A stretch of DNA of 64,000 bases from Diphasiastrum complanatum (lineage: Eukaryota; Streptophyta; Lycopodiopsida; Lycopodiales; Lycopodiaceae): the NCBI GenBank assembly GCA_029204225.1, contig MU831890.1, forward strand, positions 1 through 64,000, given 5' to 3'. The notes below the pieces were generated by a model. The model searched no databases. It was given only the letters and a program-made list of their open reading frames with translations, and had not been told where the DNA came from. A program made the position numbers and the translations under genes. Below are positions 25,101-32,031 of this stretch, one piece after another. The number at the start of each line of letters is the position of its first letter. Within the stretch, counting starts at the first letter, position 1.

Positions 25101-28100
25101 AAGAGGTTTTTCAAGTAGTATGAAAAAATTTGCAAGAAACACTATAAATCTTACCAATTTGCCAAGAGAGGATCGATCATATTTAAAGCTCAATTATTTG
25201 TCGCTATAATACCAACTATTACATACTACTAATTTGAGAACCGTCAGGTGTTAGTCATCACAAGAAACCGGACGCTCACGATCCTCCCAACACTCTTTGG
25301 CTATATCGATAATGCCATTGAGGAGGTCGGCAAGGATAATGTTGTGCAGGTAGTCAAGACTCAAGACTCAATTGTCACAGGATTCATGCTCAACACTCAT
25401 TACTTTAAGCTTAACACTTTAAACCTAAGATTTAGTACGCAATACGTATTCTAGAATCCAATTTACTTGTTCAAAATTCAATGTTGAATCTTGATTTTTG
25501 AGTGATTCTGAATGTGTTACGCCACAACTTGCCATTTGGACTGATAATGGTTAAAACTTATCAGTCATAATTGTACTGGAATGTGCTTTACAAGTTATCA
25601 CAAACAATGCAACAAATTGTGTTGCCATGGGCAAACTTTTAAATGAGAAGTACCCTTGGATTTTTTGGCTGCTCATTGCTTAGACCTCTTATTTGAGGAC
25701 ATAAATCTACCATGGATAAAGGAGATGCTAGAGATGAGGGTCCTTAAAAGTAGATGTACTTTGAATTTGCTTGTGTATGTTTTTCAAATAAGGACTTCAA
25801 TAGAGTCATGTGCTAAGAAGCACCTGAATCAAGATAGCATCAATGGGCATCTCTACTGTGTTGATTTTGTACCATCAGCAGCGTTGAATCTTTGTGAGAG
25901 GCTCTGGCAGAATCAAAACTTCCATCCTACTGTGACATCTTCTTCTTTGCTTCACTATGCTTGAGTACTTGAGAGTCCTTGATGTCGTGATTGGTTCTCT
26001 TGCAATACTTGTAGAAGAGTTTGGTCTTCGGCTTCTATGGCTGTCGATCGTGTTGTTGTTGTTGATGGTTCGAATCAGTCTGTTCAACCTTAGTCTTCTT
26101 GTCCTTTGAATTCTTCTTCTTGGACTATTGCTTATTCGAATAGAGGATGATTGTCTTCATATTTGACGAGGACAAGCTTTTCCTTCTTACTTCTTCCTAC
26201 AATAGACTTGTTGTCAGCTTTTGGAGTGATAGAGCAGGAGTGTTGCTCAAGAGAAACACTAGGTTGTTGTAAGAGGGAGGAAGACTGGACAATCAGAGAC
26301 ATGTTATAGTCTTTGTCCGATACCGGCAAACCTACTGGAGCTAGTTGATTAAGTAGCTTCTTGAAATTGTTCAGATGATCAGTGACTGAAGTTCCTCCAC
26401 TCATTTTGAGCGATAGAAACTTCTTTCTCAAGAAGAGACGAGTTGACACATCTGTCATTTCGTATAGATCAAACAAGATACCCCATGCTAATTTGGAAGT
26501 GGAATAGCTAGCTACGTGAGCTATTTCATCACTCTCGTTGATCCTATATATAGAGGAACGGGAGAGATGATTAGTTTTAAGCTACATGATTAGAAGAACA
26601 ACTTTAGACTTAATTCTAATAGCTTTTGGATACAAAATGTCATGAACTCTTGAAGCCTAACCCCCACCAAGTGTGCTTCAAAGTTCACTGCTTTATTAGA
26701 CTTCAAAAATTTATGTTTATGAATCATAATTCATGTTTTGATGATCTAGAATCTAGATTGTATTTGTTGAAGCATCTTGTCTTGTACAGCTTGACATTTG
26801 AATCTTAATTCATTGCAAGTTTGCCTTTATTTTTCTTGTTTTGGAGCGCCTCTTGAAGGTGCATGGCAGCCTAAGAGATGGTGGTCACAAACCACTAGCA
26901 AGAGTGGGGACTTTCATGAGAGTCCAGGTACATTGAATTTTAACAGATGACTAGGAGGAGGCTACGTTAGACATTACTAGTTAGCCTTTAGCTATCAGGA
27001 TTCAGCTCTACATCCTCACTGCTCAAGCTTTACTATTTAGGAATTAGGATTTTACTTTTAGCTTGTCTACAATGTACACGACGGTGCAAACTAGTAGATA
27101 CTAGATATTGTAAGTTGTAAGTTATCGCTTTTTGATTTGCTATTGACGTTAATGGAATTTGGATAATGGAATTATCAATTTTGGCAGTTGGAAGTTGGAA
27201 GTTGGAACCATTGTATTATCATCTATAGATTATGACATATGTAGACTATAGTACCACGTGGCATGTAATGATGTCCATTGTAATTTGTATGTGCTATCTA
27301 GCACTTGTTTATGCCATAATAGATAATAGAAGGCTAGAAATAAGATACAAAAAAACAACCCTAAAACCGTTTCGTCGTTTCTTTCCCAAGGTTGCCGATT
27401 CTTTCCCGTTTCAAAACCTTTTCAAAAAGGCGTTTTGAAAAGGTCCATGAAACATTGTAGCCTCCAACATGCTGAAAGTTGAGAGCTAGTGTGTTAAGGA
27501 GAGAGGATCACCAATATGAGAGCAAAAAGAAAGTCGAACAAACTACAACTAGCCAAGTAAAGGACAAGAAAGCACTTAGATTTTACTAGAATCTTGAAAA
27601 AAGAGCATGATGGTGGAACAAAATATGGATGTGTATCCCTGAATTTGTGTGGTCGAAAGGGCCACAGTGTGCTTATACGAAGCTTTTGACCTATATGGAC
27701 CCACCCTAAATGCATGAAGAAGATATTGTTTGATTCAACCTACAATGTCCACACATTTGCAAGGTATGCAGACACAAACTAAGCCTTGGGAGGAAAAACA
27801 AGGGCTTAGGGGACGAGGTCAACATTTAAAATGTGTTTGGCAAATGCATTTGAAGCAATGTGTTTGTGTGTTTGCAAAATAAAGCACGTGTGTTTGCAAA
27901 ATAAAGCAAATGCATTTGCTGGACAGCCATGGTTATGACACATCCTAGGCCAATCCCTATCTATCATCCTCAATCACATAAGTATGTGACACAACTCGCA
28001 CTACTAAAGATTGTAGTCTCCAAACTATATATGCCAAGTGTACATTTCTTAAGTATAAGTCTATGATATTCTACAACACATTATAAGCTTCTTGCATACT

Positions 28101-30113
28101 AGAAATCAAACTAGGAATAAAATGTTGCTGATAGTGCTGATAGGAGCAATAAGAGCCCCAAAGATCATAGTCATTGGAGAAGCTAGGATAACTACCACAA
28201 GAAAATAATCTATTAGCAAACAAACTCTGAAACAATAAAAAAATGAACAAGTTGTAGAGCAATTAAAAACCCTAATCATGTCATTTCTATAAGACTGAAA
28301 TATCAAATATTGCCTTTAGAAACCCTAATCATGTCGTCTTTATAAGCTTGGTAATTGGTTATAAGTAGAAATTGCTAGTGCCCTGTACAATATATGACTA
28401 ATCACTACCGCATAAATGTTTTCCCTCTTTGTTTTTCAACTTCTTTCCTTTTGCATGACCACCAAGTAATAGTTGCTCAAATTTGTGCATTGGGCCACGT
28501 CATCCCTTCTAATTCAAAGCAAACAAGAGTCTCAGCAGTACCAAATTTGTGATCTTCCCTGTGTAGCAACTCACAAGATCCAGCCTAATTTAAAAAAAGT
28601 CATAATGATCATCCCTCTTTTGACTAGAAACTTGACTTTGCAATTCAAATATAAAACTTCAATTGGCAAGCTATGAACTGCTTTGAACTAGTCTCAAGTA
28701 AAGTGAAGATCCACATGGCTCCCAAACAGAAACCAGAAAACTTTTTCCAATTTGACTTTGCATTATCTCAAGTTTGTGAGCTCTGGTTGATGAGTTATGA
28801 AGTGTTGCAAACTAGTCCTGCAATGAGGAATTGAAAATCCACAAAGCTCCTAGACAAAATCTCGCAGAACGGGAAAAAAATATTCCTCTTCTTGACCAAA
28901 TTTGCTGACTTATATTGAAAGCAAAAATATGCCTTTCAACCAGAATTTTGACTTGATGATAACTTTTGATGTCCAACTTTGATCTAAATGTTGTGAAGTG
29001 TTGTAAAGTCGTGTGAGTGTAGGATAAGATCCACTAAGACCATTTTTGCTAGACCAATCTGATTGCTCCAGATTCGGATATGATCAGCTCCAAATTTGGT
29101 CGCCAAAAAATATGAAAGCAATGATGTTGACCAAACTTAAGATTCGATACTTAGGGTATTTGACCCACTTCTATAGACCAGCTGCAAATTTTAGAATGGC
29201 ACCCAGGCACTCCTGAGAATTATAGTCACTCTCTGTTGCTGCTGATAAAAATTGGAGAATTGCTCCGTGGTCTCTTAGCTTGACCATTAAGTTTACAACC
29301 ATCCACAACTTTTCAGACAGCTGTATGTTTAAGGAAGCTTATTTGTCCAATCTGGTAAGTTTGAGATAATCGTTCAACCTAAAATATAAACCCTTCAGGA
29401 AAGTTGTGCCTTTCCCCGTTTGTTCATCTTTGATCTTGCAAATCTGAAATAAGTTATGGCGGCAATGACAAAATGTTCCTATCAAGAAGCATTTGGTCCT
29501 TTTTTAGCTGAAAAGTATGTCGGCTTTTGCTGACTATACGATATAGCTTCAACATCAACTGAAAACAAACAGCAAATGAAAAAACAACAAGACAAACTGA
29601 CGGAGCAATAAAGGCACCTGTTGCTTCCAACTAGTATCCACCTCTTTCTTTTGTCTCCCAACGCTGCTCTCTTCCTGCAGGCACAAAACAGCGCTTTCGC
29701 TTTTATGTCTGTTAACATAAAACCATAATCCATGTTTGCCGGACATTTATTGCATATACATACAGAAAGGGCGCCAATTTGAATTCCGTGTTCTTTGTTC
29801 ACAGGTCTCTAGAATTTCTCCTTGCGTTCGTTTCATCTTTGTAGGCATTAGCAGATACAAGCCAAAGCCTCACTTATCTTCGTTCGTTATGAGAAAATTA
29901 TAAGCAGGTAAAGGCTGTAAGCCATAAGGAAATGAAAAGGATCTTGAAACGCGTAGCAAAGATGGGGCAGACAACAACCTGATCAGAAGAAGAGCGTGAG
30001 AATCCAGGCGGATCGGGAAGAGATGCTGCATGGCTCTGAGATCCGGAATCAGAAAACTCAATGGCCCATTTTCGGCCACTTCCTCCTCCTCCTGATGATG
30101 CTGCTCGATCCAT
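3018..30113 (-). CDS. EMC4: ER membrane protein complex subunit 4, six exons, giant intron 2
   Basis: EMC4 is a subunit of the EMC, which inserts transmembrane proteins into the ER membrane. Minus-strand exons are 30113-29979, 29674-29618, 3894-3741, 3638-3541, 3417-3352 and 3053-3018. Junction phases are 0, 0, 1, 0, 0 and every intron is GT-AG. The product is 181 residues, the usual length for the family. Family landmarks appear in order: KWAIEFSD and LPDPPGFSR (exon 1), [12 protein letters not shown] (exon 2), [29 protein letters not shown] and [12 protein letters not shown] (exon 3), VFEPYQD plus a hydrophobic helix (exon 4), [20 protein letters not shown] (exon 5), and [11 protein letters not shown] then stop (exon 6). 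Hydrophobic segments lie at roughly 77-88, 91-111 and 127-147. I chose the ATG at 30113 because the product then starts [11 protein letters not shown], as family members do. No stop or frameshift interrupts the exons. Confidence 0.93.
4594..4605 (+). other. Possible LTR-element primer-binding site remnant
   Basis: TGGTACCAGAGC differs by one base from the tRNA-Met primer site TGGTATCAGAGC used by the copia elements nearby. About 60 bp further on an ATG opens a short frame starting [10 protein letters not shown]. No LTR pair or gag domain was recognised, so this is at most a scrap. The rest of 3895-5865 shows nothing else supportable. Confidence 0.3.
5866..6029 (+). pseudogene. Ty3/gypsy integrase core fragment
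   Basis: One frame reads [20 protein letters not shown] and a second, after a frameshift, reads [18 protein letters not shown] before a stop. These match the start of the Ty3-type integrase catalytic core: the first Asp strand with DYSTKW, then the SD-x-G-x-HF block around the second Asp. No protease, RT or LTR flanks it. The fragment lies antisense within EMC4 intron 2 and is non-functional. Confidence 0.75.
6030..7346. other. Intronic stretch without recognisable genes
   Basis: No coding region is supported. There is an AT-rich segment with LTR-like TATTTATAG motifs around 6150-6180 and a small cluster of TTTGAACC/TTCAAAC motifs at 6541-6590 resembling the array at 1107-1215. The region may be decayed LTR sequence, but no boundaries can be drawn. 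Confidence 0.3.
7347..7426. repeat. Compound (CT)n-(CA)n microsatellite
   Basis: About 28 CT units (7347-7403) pass directly into about 12 CA units (7402-7426). Open frames through it are simple-repeat artefacts. Confidence 0.97.
7560..7735 (+). mobile_element. LINE 3'-end fragment (5'-truncated copy)
   Basis: The segment ends GTCTTAT, then a hairpin (stem ATGCC/GGCAT, loop TTTT, 7669-7682), then AAAAGACATTAATAA and a CTTT-rich tail. The same arrangement occurs at 9434-9470 downstream of a LINE endonuclease. The left boundary is not visible. A 5'-truncated tail is typical of target-primed reverse transcription. Confidence 0.5.
7822..9170 (+). pseudogene. LINE ORF2 endonuclease region, frameshifted, RT absent
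   Basis: The pieces match the apurinic-type endonuclease (EEP fold) of non-LTR retrotransposons, which nicks the target DNA. Near 7880-7930 there is [10 protein letters not shown], the metal-binding Glu block. After a frameshift near 7985 come GGVACLYRA and [11 protein letters not shown] (about 8255-8285, the Asn/Asp motif). A stop at 8401 follows SVTSFGE and the same frame continues as a Ser/Thr-rich linker with [14 protein letters not shown], as found between endonuclease and reverse transcriptase. The frame ends at 9170 without any YADD-type RT motif, so RT has been deleted. It lies antisense in EMC4 intron 2. Confidence 0.7.
9300..9480 (+). mobile_element. LINE 3' terminus with stem-loop
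   Basis: The non-coding tail follows the endonuclease-linker frame. It contains GTCTTAT, a 5-bp hairpin GTACC-TTTG-GGTAC (9441-9454), then AAAAGACGTTAATAATAATG. It aligns with the tail at 7662-7700, with the stem changed on both sides. It probably terminates the element whose endonuclease is at 7822-9170. Confidence 0.55.
9700..10051 (+). pseudogene. LINE ORF1p-like C-terminal fragment
   Basis: A 93-residue open frame ([10 protein letters not shown]...EIVQS, ATG at 9770) contains [15 protein letters not shown] and [13 protein letters not shown]. The pattern of an RF-strand, a helix and a KGT-x-IY-x-EDLT-like turn is seen in RNA-binding ORF1 proteins of many LINEs. It is followed by a stop and a CT microsatellite. 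Its position after a LINE 3' end suggests a second, separate LINE fragment, though a rearranged single element cannot be excluded. The assignment rests on motif resemblance. Confidence 0.45.
10106..10154. repeat. (CT)n microsatellite
   Basis: Uninterrupted CT repeat of about 24 units, 28 bp before the left target-site copy of the copia insertion at 10187. Confidence 0.97.
10187..10588 (-). repeat. Copia-1 3' LTR
   Basis: 402 bp, plus-strand ends TGATGATTTGC and TCTTCAACA, closely matching the split LTR at 15093-15196 plus 19335-19634 apart from small changes (for example a 3-bp AGA duplication in the 5' copy). On the minus strand it is followed by the GTCCA target site. Confidence 0.92.
10589..10601 (-). 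other. Copia-1 polypurine tract
   Basis: On the minus strand the sequence TAAGGGGGGGGG directly precedes the LTR start TGTTGAAGAG, the position where plus-strand DNA synthesis of LTR elements is primed. Confidence 0.8.
10713..14623 (-). pseudogene. Copia-1 gag-pol, broken by frameshifts and stops
   Basis: Gag opens at 14623 ([20 protein letters not shown]) with the usual copia gag core. It is followed by a Lys-rich linker and a CCHC knuckle near 13860-13820 in a shifted frame. Protease shows [12 protein letters not shown] near 13700 (DSG active site) and then another shift. The His/Cys integrase finger (CEACALGKQ, about 13190) precedes the 13180-11696 frame, which carries the integrase Asp block [24 protein letters not shown] and [13 protein letters not shown], then the start of RT. 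The GA-YYLMTF junction lacks about a dozen residues usual for the family. RT resumes with [12 protein letters not shown] (about 11470) and RNase H covers 11040-10713. A stop follows SAFLNGHL. Order PR-IN-RT-RH defines Ty1/copia. Confidence 0.92.
15081..15092 (-). other. Copia-1 primer-binding site
   Basis: Minus strand reads TGGTATCAGAGC immediately after the LTR end ATCATCA. This is complementary to the initiator tRNA-Met 3' end, the usual copia primer. Confidence 0.9.
15093..15196 (-). repeat. Copia-1 5' LTR, inner part
   Basis: 104 bp match the 3' LTR start (TGATGATTTGCAAGACCCAG) up to GAGAA, where the Copia-2 insertion interrupts it. The remainder resumes at 19330. Confidence 0.92.
15197..15697 (+). 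repeat. Copia-2 5' LTR
   Basis: 501 bp, TGTTGGAATG to TTCCTACA. A short internal repeat (AGTTGGATAGCCAATAGTCA-like, three to four copies) precedes a TATA-like CTATATATATG near 15520. The 3' LTR lacks most of this repeat and the TATA-like stretch. Confidence 0.92.
15698..15709 (+). other. Copia-2 primer-binding site
   Basis: TGGTATCAGAGC directly abuts the 5' LTR end CTACA and matches the initiator tRNA-Met primer site. Confidence 0.92.
15710..16301 (+). other. Copia-2 leader between primer site and gag
   Basis: About 590 bp of T-rich untranslated leader with no domain. It contains three spaced AGGGC-GCC motifs (near 15737, 15887 and 16025). A short open frame at 16058-16249 shows no recognisable domain and is treated as chance. 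Confidence 0.5.
16302..18111 (+). pseudogene. Copia-2 gag-protease-integrase(partial)
   Basis: Gag begins [10 protein letters not shown] at 16302 with an in-frame TAA at 16332, then the same frame runs on ([11 protein letters not shown]) to 17936. The copia gag core spans about 16370-16960. A Lys-rich stretch leads to an intact CCHC knuckle [14 protein letters not shown] (about 17085). Protease reads [12 protein letters not shown], with Glu in place of the catalytic Asp. The GAG-pre-integrase box is [14 protein letters not shown] (about 17785). After a frameshift near 17900 come the zinc-finger Cys pair and the first integrase strand ([24 protein letters not shown]). The frame stops at 18111, with the rest of integrase missing. 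Confidence 0.9.
18080..18790 (+). other. Unidentified open frame replacing RT/RNase H in Copia-2
   Basis: A frame open from 18080 to the TGA at 18790 (about 235 codons, first internal ATG 18194) sits where integrase, RT and RNase H should be. It overlaps the end of the integrase frame in a different phase, so the junction lies near 18095-18105. The predicted sequence is rich in Gln, Glu, Asp and His in its first half ([30 protein letters not shown]) and hydrophobic near its end. I recognise no copia domain or other family. It may be captured host or foreign DNA, as known for transduced sequences in other LTR elements. No introns or start context are evident. Confidence 0.5.
18901..18908 (+). 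other. Copia-2 polypurine tract
   Basis: AAGGAGGG directly precedes the 3' LTR start TGTTGG at 18909, as expected for plus-strand priming. Confidence 0.8.
18909..19329 (+). repeat. Copia-2 3' LTR
   Basis: 421 bp with the same ends as the 5' LTR. It is 80 bp shorter, mainly because the internal AGTTGGATAG-type repeats and the adjacent TATATATAT are collapsed to one unit. It also has an insertion of ATTCATTCTTT-like sequence near 19118 and scattered substitutions. Confidence 0.92.
19330..19634 (-). repeat. Copia-1 5' LTR, outer part
   Basis: Starts with the duplicated GAGAA and continues the Copia-1 LTR (GAGAATTGCATAAGCACC) to TCTTCAACA at 19634, followed by the GTCCA target duplication. Confidence 0.92.
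19690..20060 (+). repeat. Dispersed LTR-like repeat, copy 1
   Basis: Shares scattered but collinear similarity with the reverse complement of 54850-55262. Shared blocks include TAATGGTTG, GAGGTGTC, GAGGTGTCACAG, GGGTATAAGTAT, TGATCCATAG and GGCTAGATCC. The TATA-like GGGTATAAGTAT in mid-repeat suggests LTR promoter sequence. No internal coding region or terminal TG/CA pair was identified. Copia-1 inserted just to its left. Confidence 0.55.
20061..22120. other. Intronic stretch without recognisable features
   Basis: No gene, RNA or repeat boundary is supported. Open frames are short and lack known motifs. Confidence 0.4.
22680..23300 (-). pseudogene. Ty3 integrase C-terminal region
   Basis: Frames on the minus strand include [14 protein letters not shown], followed by FM-DMQEML and, after stops, [13 protein letters not shown] and [16 protein letters not shown]. 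These resemble the segment after the integrase core of Ty3 elements (PFMVMYGFQPR-like, the ARFYADQKRR-like helix, and the K-x-SPRYCGPF-like barrel). Several stops and frameshifts are present. Confidence 0.6.
23481..23770 (-). pseudogene. Ty3 reverse transcriptase fragment
   Basis: An 85-residue frame contains [16 protein letters not shown], the aromatic/[12 protein letters not shown] block and [15 protein letters not shown], with the YLDD catalytic motif of Ty3-type RT. The following EHEEHL is also typical. Fingers and thumb are missing on both sides. The complete core motifs make the family assignment firm. Confidence 0.88.
23870..24660 (-). pseudogene. Probable Ty3 gag remnant
   Basis: Reading leftwards from 24643, a frame begins MDPN, then after a stop [20 protein letters not shown] and a predicted coiled coil ([20 protein letters not shown]), a common gag N-terminus. 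Further left a 96-residue frame (24168-23878) is Ser/Lys-rich without a clear zinc knuckle. Position between a primer-site remnant and RT supports gag. Sequence motifs alone would not. Confidence 0.4.
25270..25965 (+). pseudogene. hAT transposase fragment (DUF659 region)
   Basis: Two collinear pieces match the hAT DUF659 segment. The first, 25283-25361, reads [20 protein letters not shown]. The second, from about 25585, reads [20 protein letters not shown] and then, one frame over, [20 protein letters not shown]. The pieces repeat VVQVV / LQVI at the break, and about 225 bp of AT-rich sequence separates them. The D-N-A-x-NCVAAG and AAHC-x-DLL motifs are characteristic of plant hAT transposases. 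Neither the N-terminal BED finger nor the C-terminal dimerisation domain is present. Confidence 0.75.
25890..26570 (-). pseudogene. Copia gag fragment
   Basis: The minus-strand frame from about 26550 reads [19 protein letters not shown], then the 26476-26132 frame [20 protein letters not shown] and [16 protein letters not shown], the helical core of copia gag. A degenerate zinc knuckle ([13 protein letters not shown]) follows near 26030-25985. No pol is attached. The 3' end abuts the hAT remnant at about 25890-25965. Confidence 0.72.
26571..27415. other. Intronic stretch without recognisable genes
   Basis: Nothing coding is supported. The end of the interval (27350-27415) is rich in AAACCGTTTCGTCG-type motifs and leads into the hairpin at 27416. 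Confidence 0.3.
27416..27444. repeat. Perfect 12-bp inverted repeat (hairpin)
   Basis: ACCTTTTCAAAA, a 5-nt loop AGGCG, then TTTTGAAAAGGT. The stem is uninterrupted. It lies in EMC4 intron 2 and is not followed by an obvious T-run on either strand. Confidence 0.85.
27445..29617. other. Remaining part of EMC4 intron 2
   Basis: No genes or element boundaries were recognised. A short tandem pair of GTGTGTTTGCAAAATAAAGC with 22-bp spacing lies at about 27868-27911, flanked by copies of CAAATGCATTTG. The segment next to exon 2 serves as the intron start. Confidence 0.35.
29618..30113 (-). CDS. EMC4: EMC4 exons 1-2 (cytosolic N-terminus)
   Basis: Exon 1 (30113-29979) encodes 45 residues: a Gly/Ser-rich start, [10 protein letters not shown], then [14 protein letters not shown], ending GATCAG before GTTGTT. 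Exon 2 (29674-29618) starts after CCTGCAG and encodes 19 residues ([19 protein letters not shown]), ending CAACAG before GTGCC. The intron between them is 304 bp. Upstream in-frame codons run back to an ATG at 30197, but the 30113 start fits the family better. Confidence 0.9.
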
Positions 30114-31229
30114 GATAGCTATGATCTTCTCTCGCTCTTCCTTTCCTTTTATGCCGATTCGTTTACACTCTGTGGAGAAAGGAAAAGTTAAGGACAAGCA
30201 AGCAGCCCTAAGGAATTTTGGCTTGCACCCTAAATCAAGGGGAGCAGCCCAATCACAAAGGCCTTCTCTTTGATGAAATTAGTGTCTAAGATCTCTACAT
30301 CCTCATATATGTACTTAAGAGTTGGCAATTTACACAACCTCTGCTTGAAAGGTTATGTACTTTTAGATGAAAGTACATAAAGGGCCTTCTCCATGAAAAT
30401 AGAGCTAAGACTTTTTCGTATGGTCGTACTAAGACGATTCTCAAAGATCAAGCTTGCAAGAACAGTATGTGAATATCTAAAGAGAGAGAGGAGACAAGAA
30501 TCCAAAGAAGGAATTCGCAATAGTAAGAGGGCCAATTTCCACCTGTGTATATAGCCTACAGAGCCCCGTGCATGAGTCCATACTGACTGGTCTCACTCTA
30601 GGTCCAAATTGATAGTCTATCTGCATGCATATTAGTCGTGACACACCATGTACTGCTCCAAGTCTCACTATTGGAGTGTCCAAGTTCTCACAAAATTATT
30701 AACTACTATAAACATGGCCTTCAATGAAATGCTGAGGCATCGTTAATAATATCGAGTACTAGAGGGCCCAATACCCATGTCAATATTTATTTCAAATCCT
30801 TGGTATTGGACATGGACATAACATTCTTCAACTCTTAAATTGCTTTTGTCCTCATAAGTGAAATTTAAGAAAGTTCTTTACTCTTTCAATTTGTATCCCA
30901 AGGATTATTATCCTCAATCTGACATGTCCATCTCATTAAGCACTCATAGACAGAATGATTTCCCGATTGGTTATCTCTATATTTGAGTACTTTTCTTAGA
31001 TCCTAAAGGTACATTATCAATAAATCCTCCAACTAGATTTTTTATCATCTCCCAGCAATTTGGTGCACTGTAGCTCAAGATATCATCATCGAAAGTTTAG
31101 TTACTTTCTATGTACTAATCGACTAATCGGTTTTAATCGTCATCCATTGTTTATCCAGTTCTGCGGATTTCTCCATGTTCTTATACAGTCTGCGGAATTA
31201 CAAGTGTTTTTACACAGTCTACATAAATA
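30114..31229. other. Region upstream of EMC4 (5' UTR and promoter side)
   Basis: No gene is supported. The stretch from 30114 should contain the EMC4 5' untranslated region and promoter, read on the minus strand. I could not pick a convincing TATA box or CpG-type feature. Confidence 0.4.
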
Positions 31230-32031
31230 CACGGAGTTTGACAACAGTGTCGTATTTTCTCTCTCTAGAAACCCGACAATGTCGCCTGTCAGGAATCTCG
31301 TGTAAAATTACAGTGTCGTCTTTTTCGCCTTTTTGCGACACTGTCGCTTGTCAAAAATTACGAGTAAAAATGCAGAGTCGCGCTTTTCGCATTTTTCAAA
31401 ATGCCTCAAACGTTAAGCAAATGACTTTGGCAAAATGTGGGACTACCCCAATATTAGGGACATGAGATTTTGTGATACTATCGCATTCTCCAAAAGCTGA
31501 CACTGTCGCTTTGCGATACTATCGCCTGTGGCAATTTTAGTTCATTTATGCAGAGTGACAGTTTTAGTTCATTTATGCAGAAAATTGTTTATGACAATTG
31601 TCGCCGCTTATCAGCAATTATTTCTGAGAAAGAACTGGATGAATGCCAGCGGACTCCAGCCAACTGGCAGTTGCATTTGAAGACCTAAACACTTAGTATA
31701 AATCAGCTGTTCATACATCTCTTTTCAAGTCCTGAATCAATGTTGTGAATTGTGAGAGATTTGAGTGTTATTACACGATGCTTCATGCGCTCTCATCAAG
31801 CAGATCGTTCACAATCAGAAAATATTGCTGTTAGCTCTCTATCAAGCTTTCAAGCTTGAACTCTCTTGAGCATTCTAGCTCAGTCTTTTAGAGATTTATT
31901 TTAGAGTTGTTATTGCGCTATTGCTTATCAGCAAAGCTGTTATTTATCAGACTTATTCTCAGTTACTCAGAGACAGCTTAGAGTGCGCGATTTCTATCCG
32001 CTATTGTTTTGCGCTCATTAGAAGCTCTTGA
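31230..32031 (+). repeat. Copia-type LTR fragment, family A
   Basis: About 720 bp (31310-32031) are highly similar to 43646-44349 (for example the shared TCATTTATGCAGAAAA, TAAACACTTAGTATAAATCA and TCTATCCGCTATTGTTTTGCGCTC blocks). TAGTATAAATC near 31695 is a likely TATA box. The left part carries repeated GACACTGTCGC palindromes. It is cut at 32031, where sequence switches to the minus-strand copia at 32032. The family A LTR end TTTTCGACA is seen only in the other copies. Confidence 0.8.

Larger units (their letters stand above)
22121..25296 (-). mobile_element. Decayed Ty3/gypsy element
   Basis: A shared block of about 75 bp beginning TGTTACATACTACTAAT at 22121 and TATTACATACTACTAAT at 25217 marks probable LTR starts. 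A degenerate primer site (minus strand TTGGTATTATAGC) lies beside the right copy. Between them, reading leftwards, are a gag-like region, an RT core and an integrase C-terminal segment, in the Ty3 order. Most of RNase H and the integrase core are missing. LTR similarity fades after about 80 bp, so the element is old or rearranged. Confidence 0.6.
3895..29617 (-). other. EMC4 intron 2, about 25.7 kb, filled with transposable elements
   Basis: The interval between the exon 2 donor (CAACAG followed by GTGCC, minus strand) and the exon 3 acceptor is 25,723 bp, against 102-304 bp for the other four introns. It contains remnants of Ty1/copia, Ty3, LINE and hAT elements on both strands, listed separately. 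It must be spliced out for EMC4 to be made, since WKQQ in exon 2 and KAWEVAQ in exon 3 are adjacent in the family. I see no other host exon in it. Confidence 0.85.

Noticed and set aside
29482-29802. A 106-codon frame overlapping EMC4 exon 2
   Set aside because: It is in a different frame from the conserved GRQKKEV segment and has no motif, so it is a shadow of the exon.
30114-30197. Longer EMC4 N-terminus from an upstream in-frame ATG at 30197
   Set aside because: The extra 28 residues have no family match, and the ATG at 30113 gives a normal start and length.
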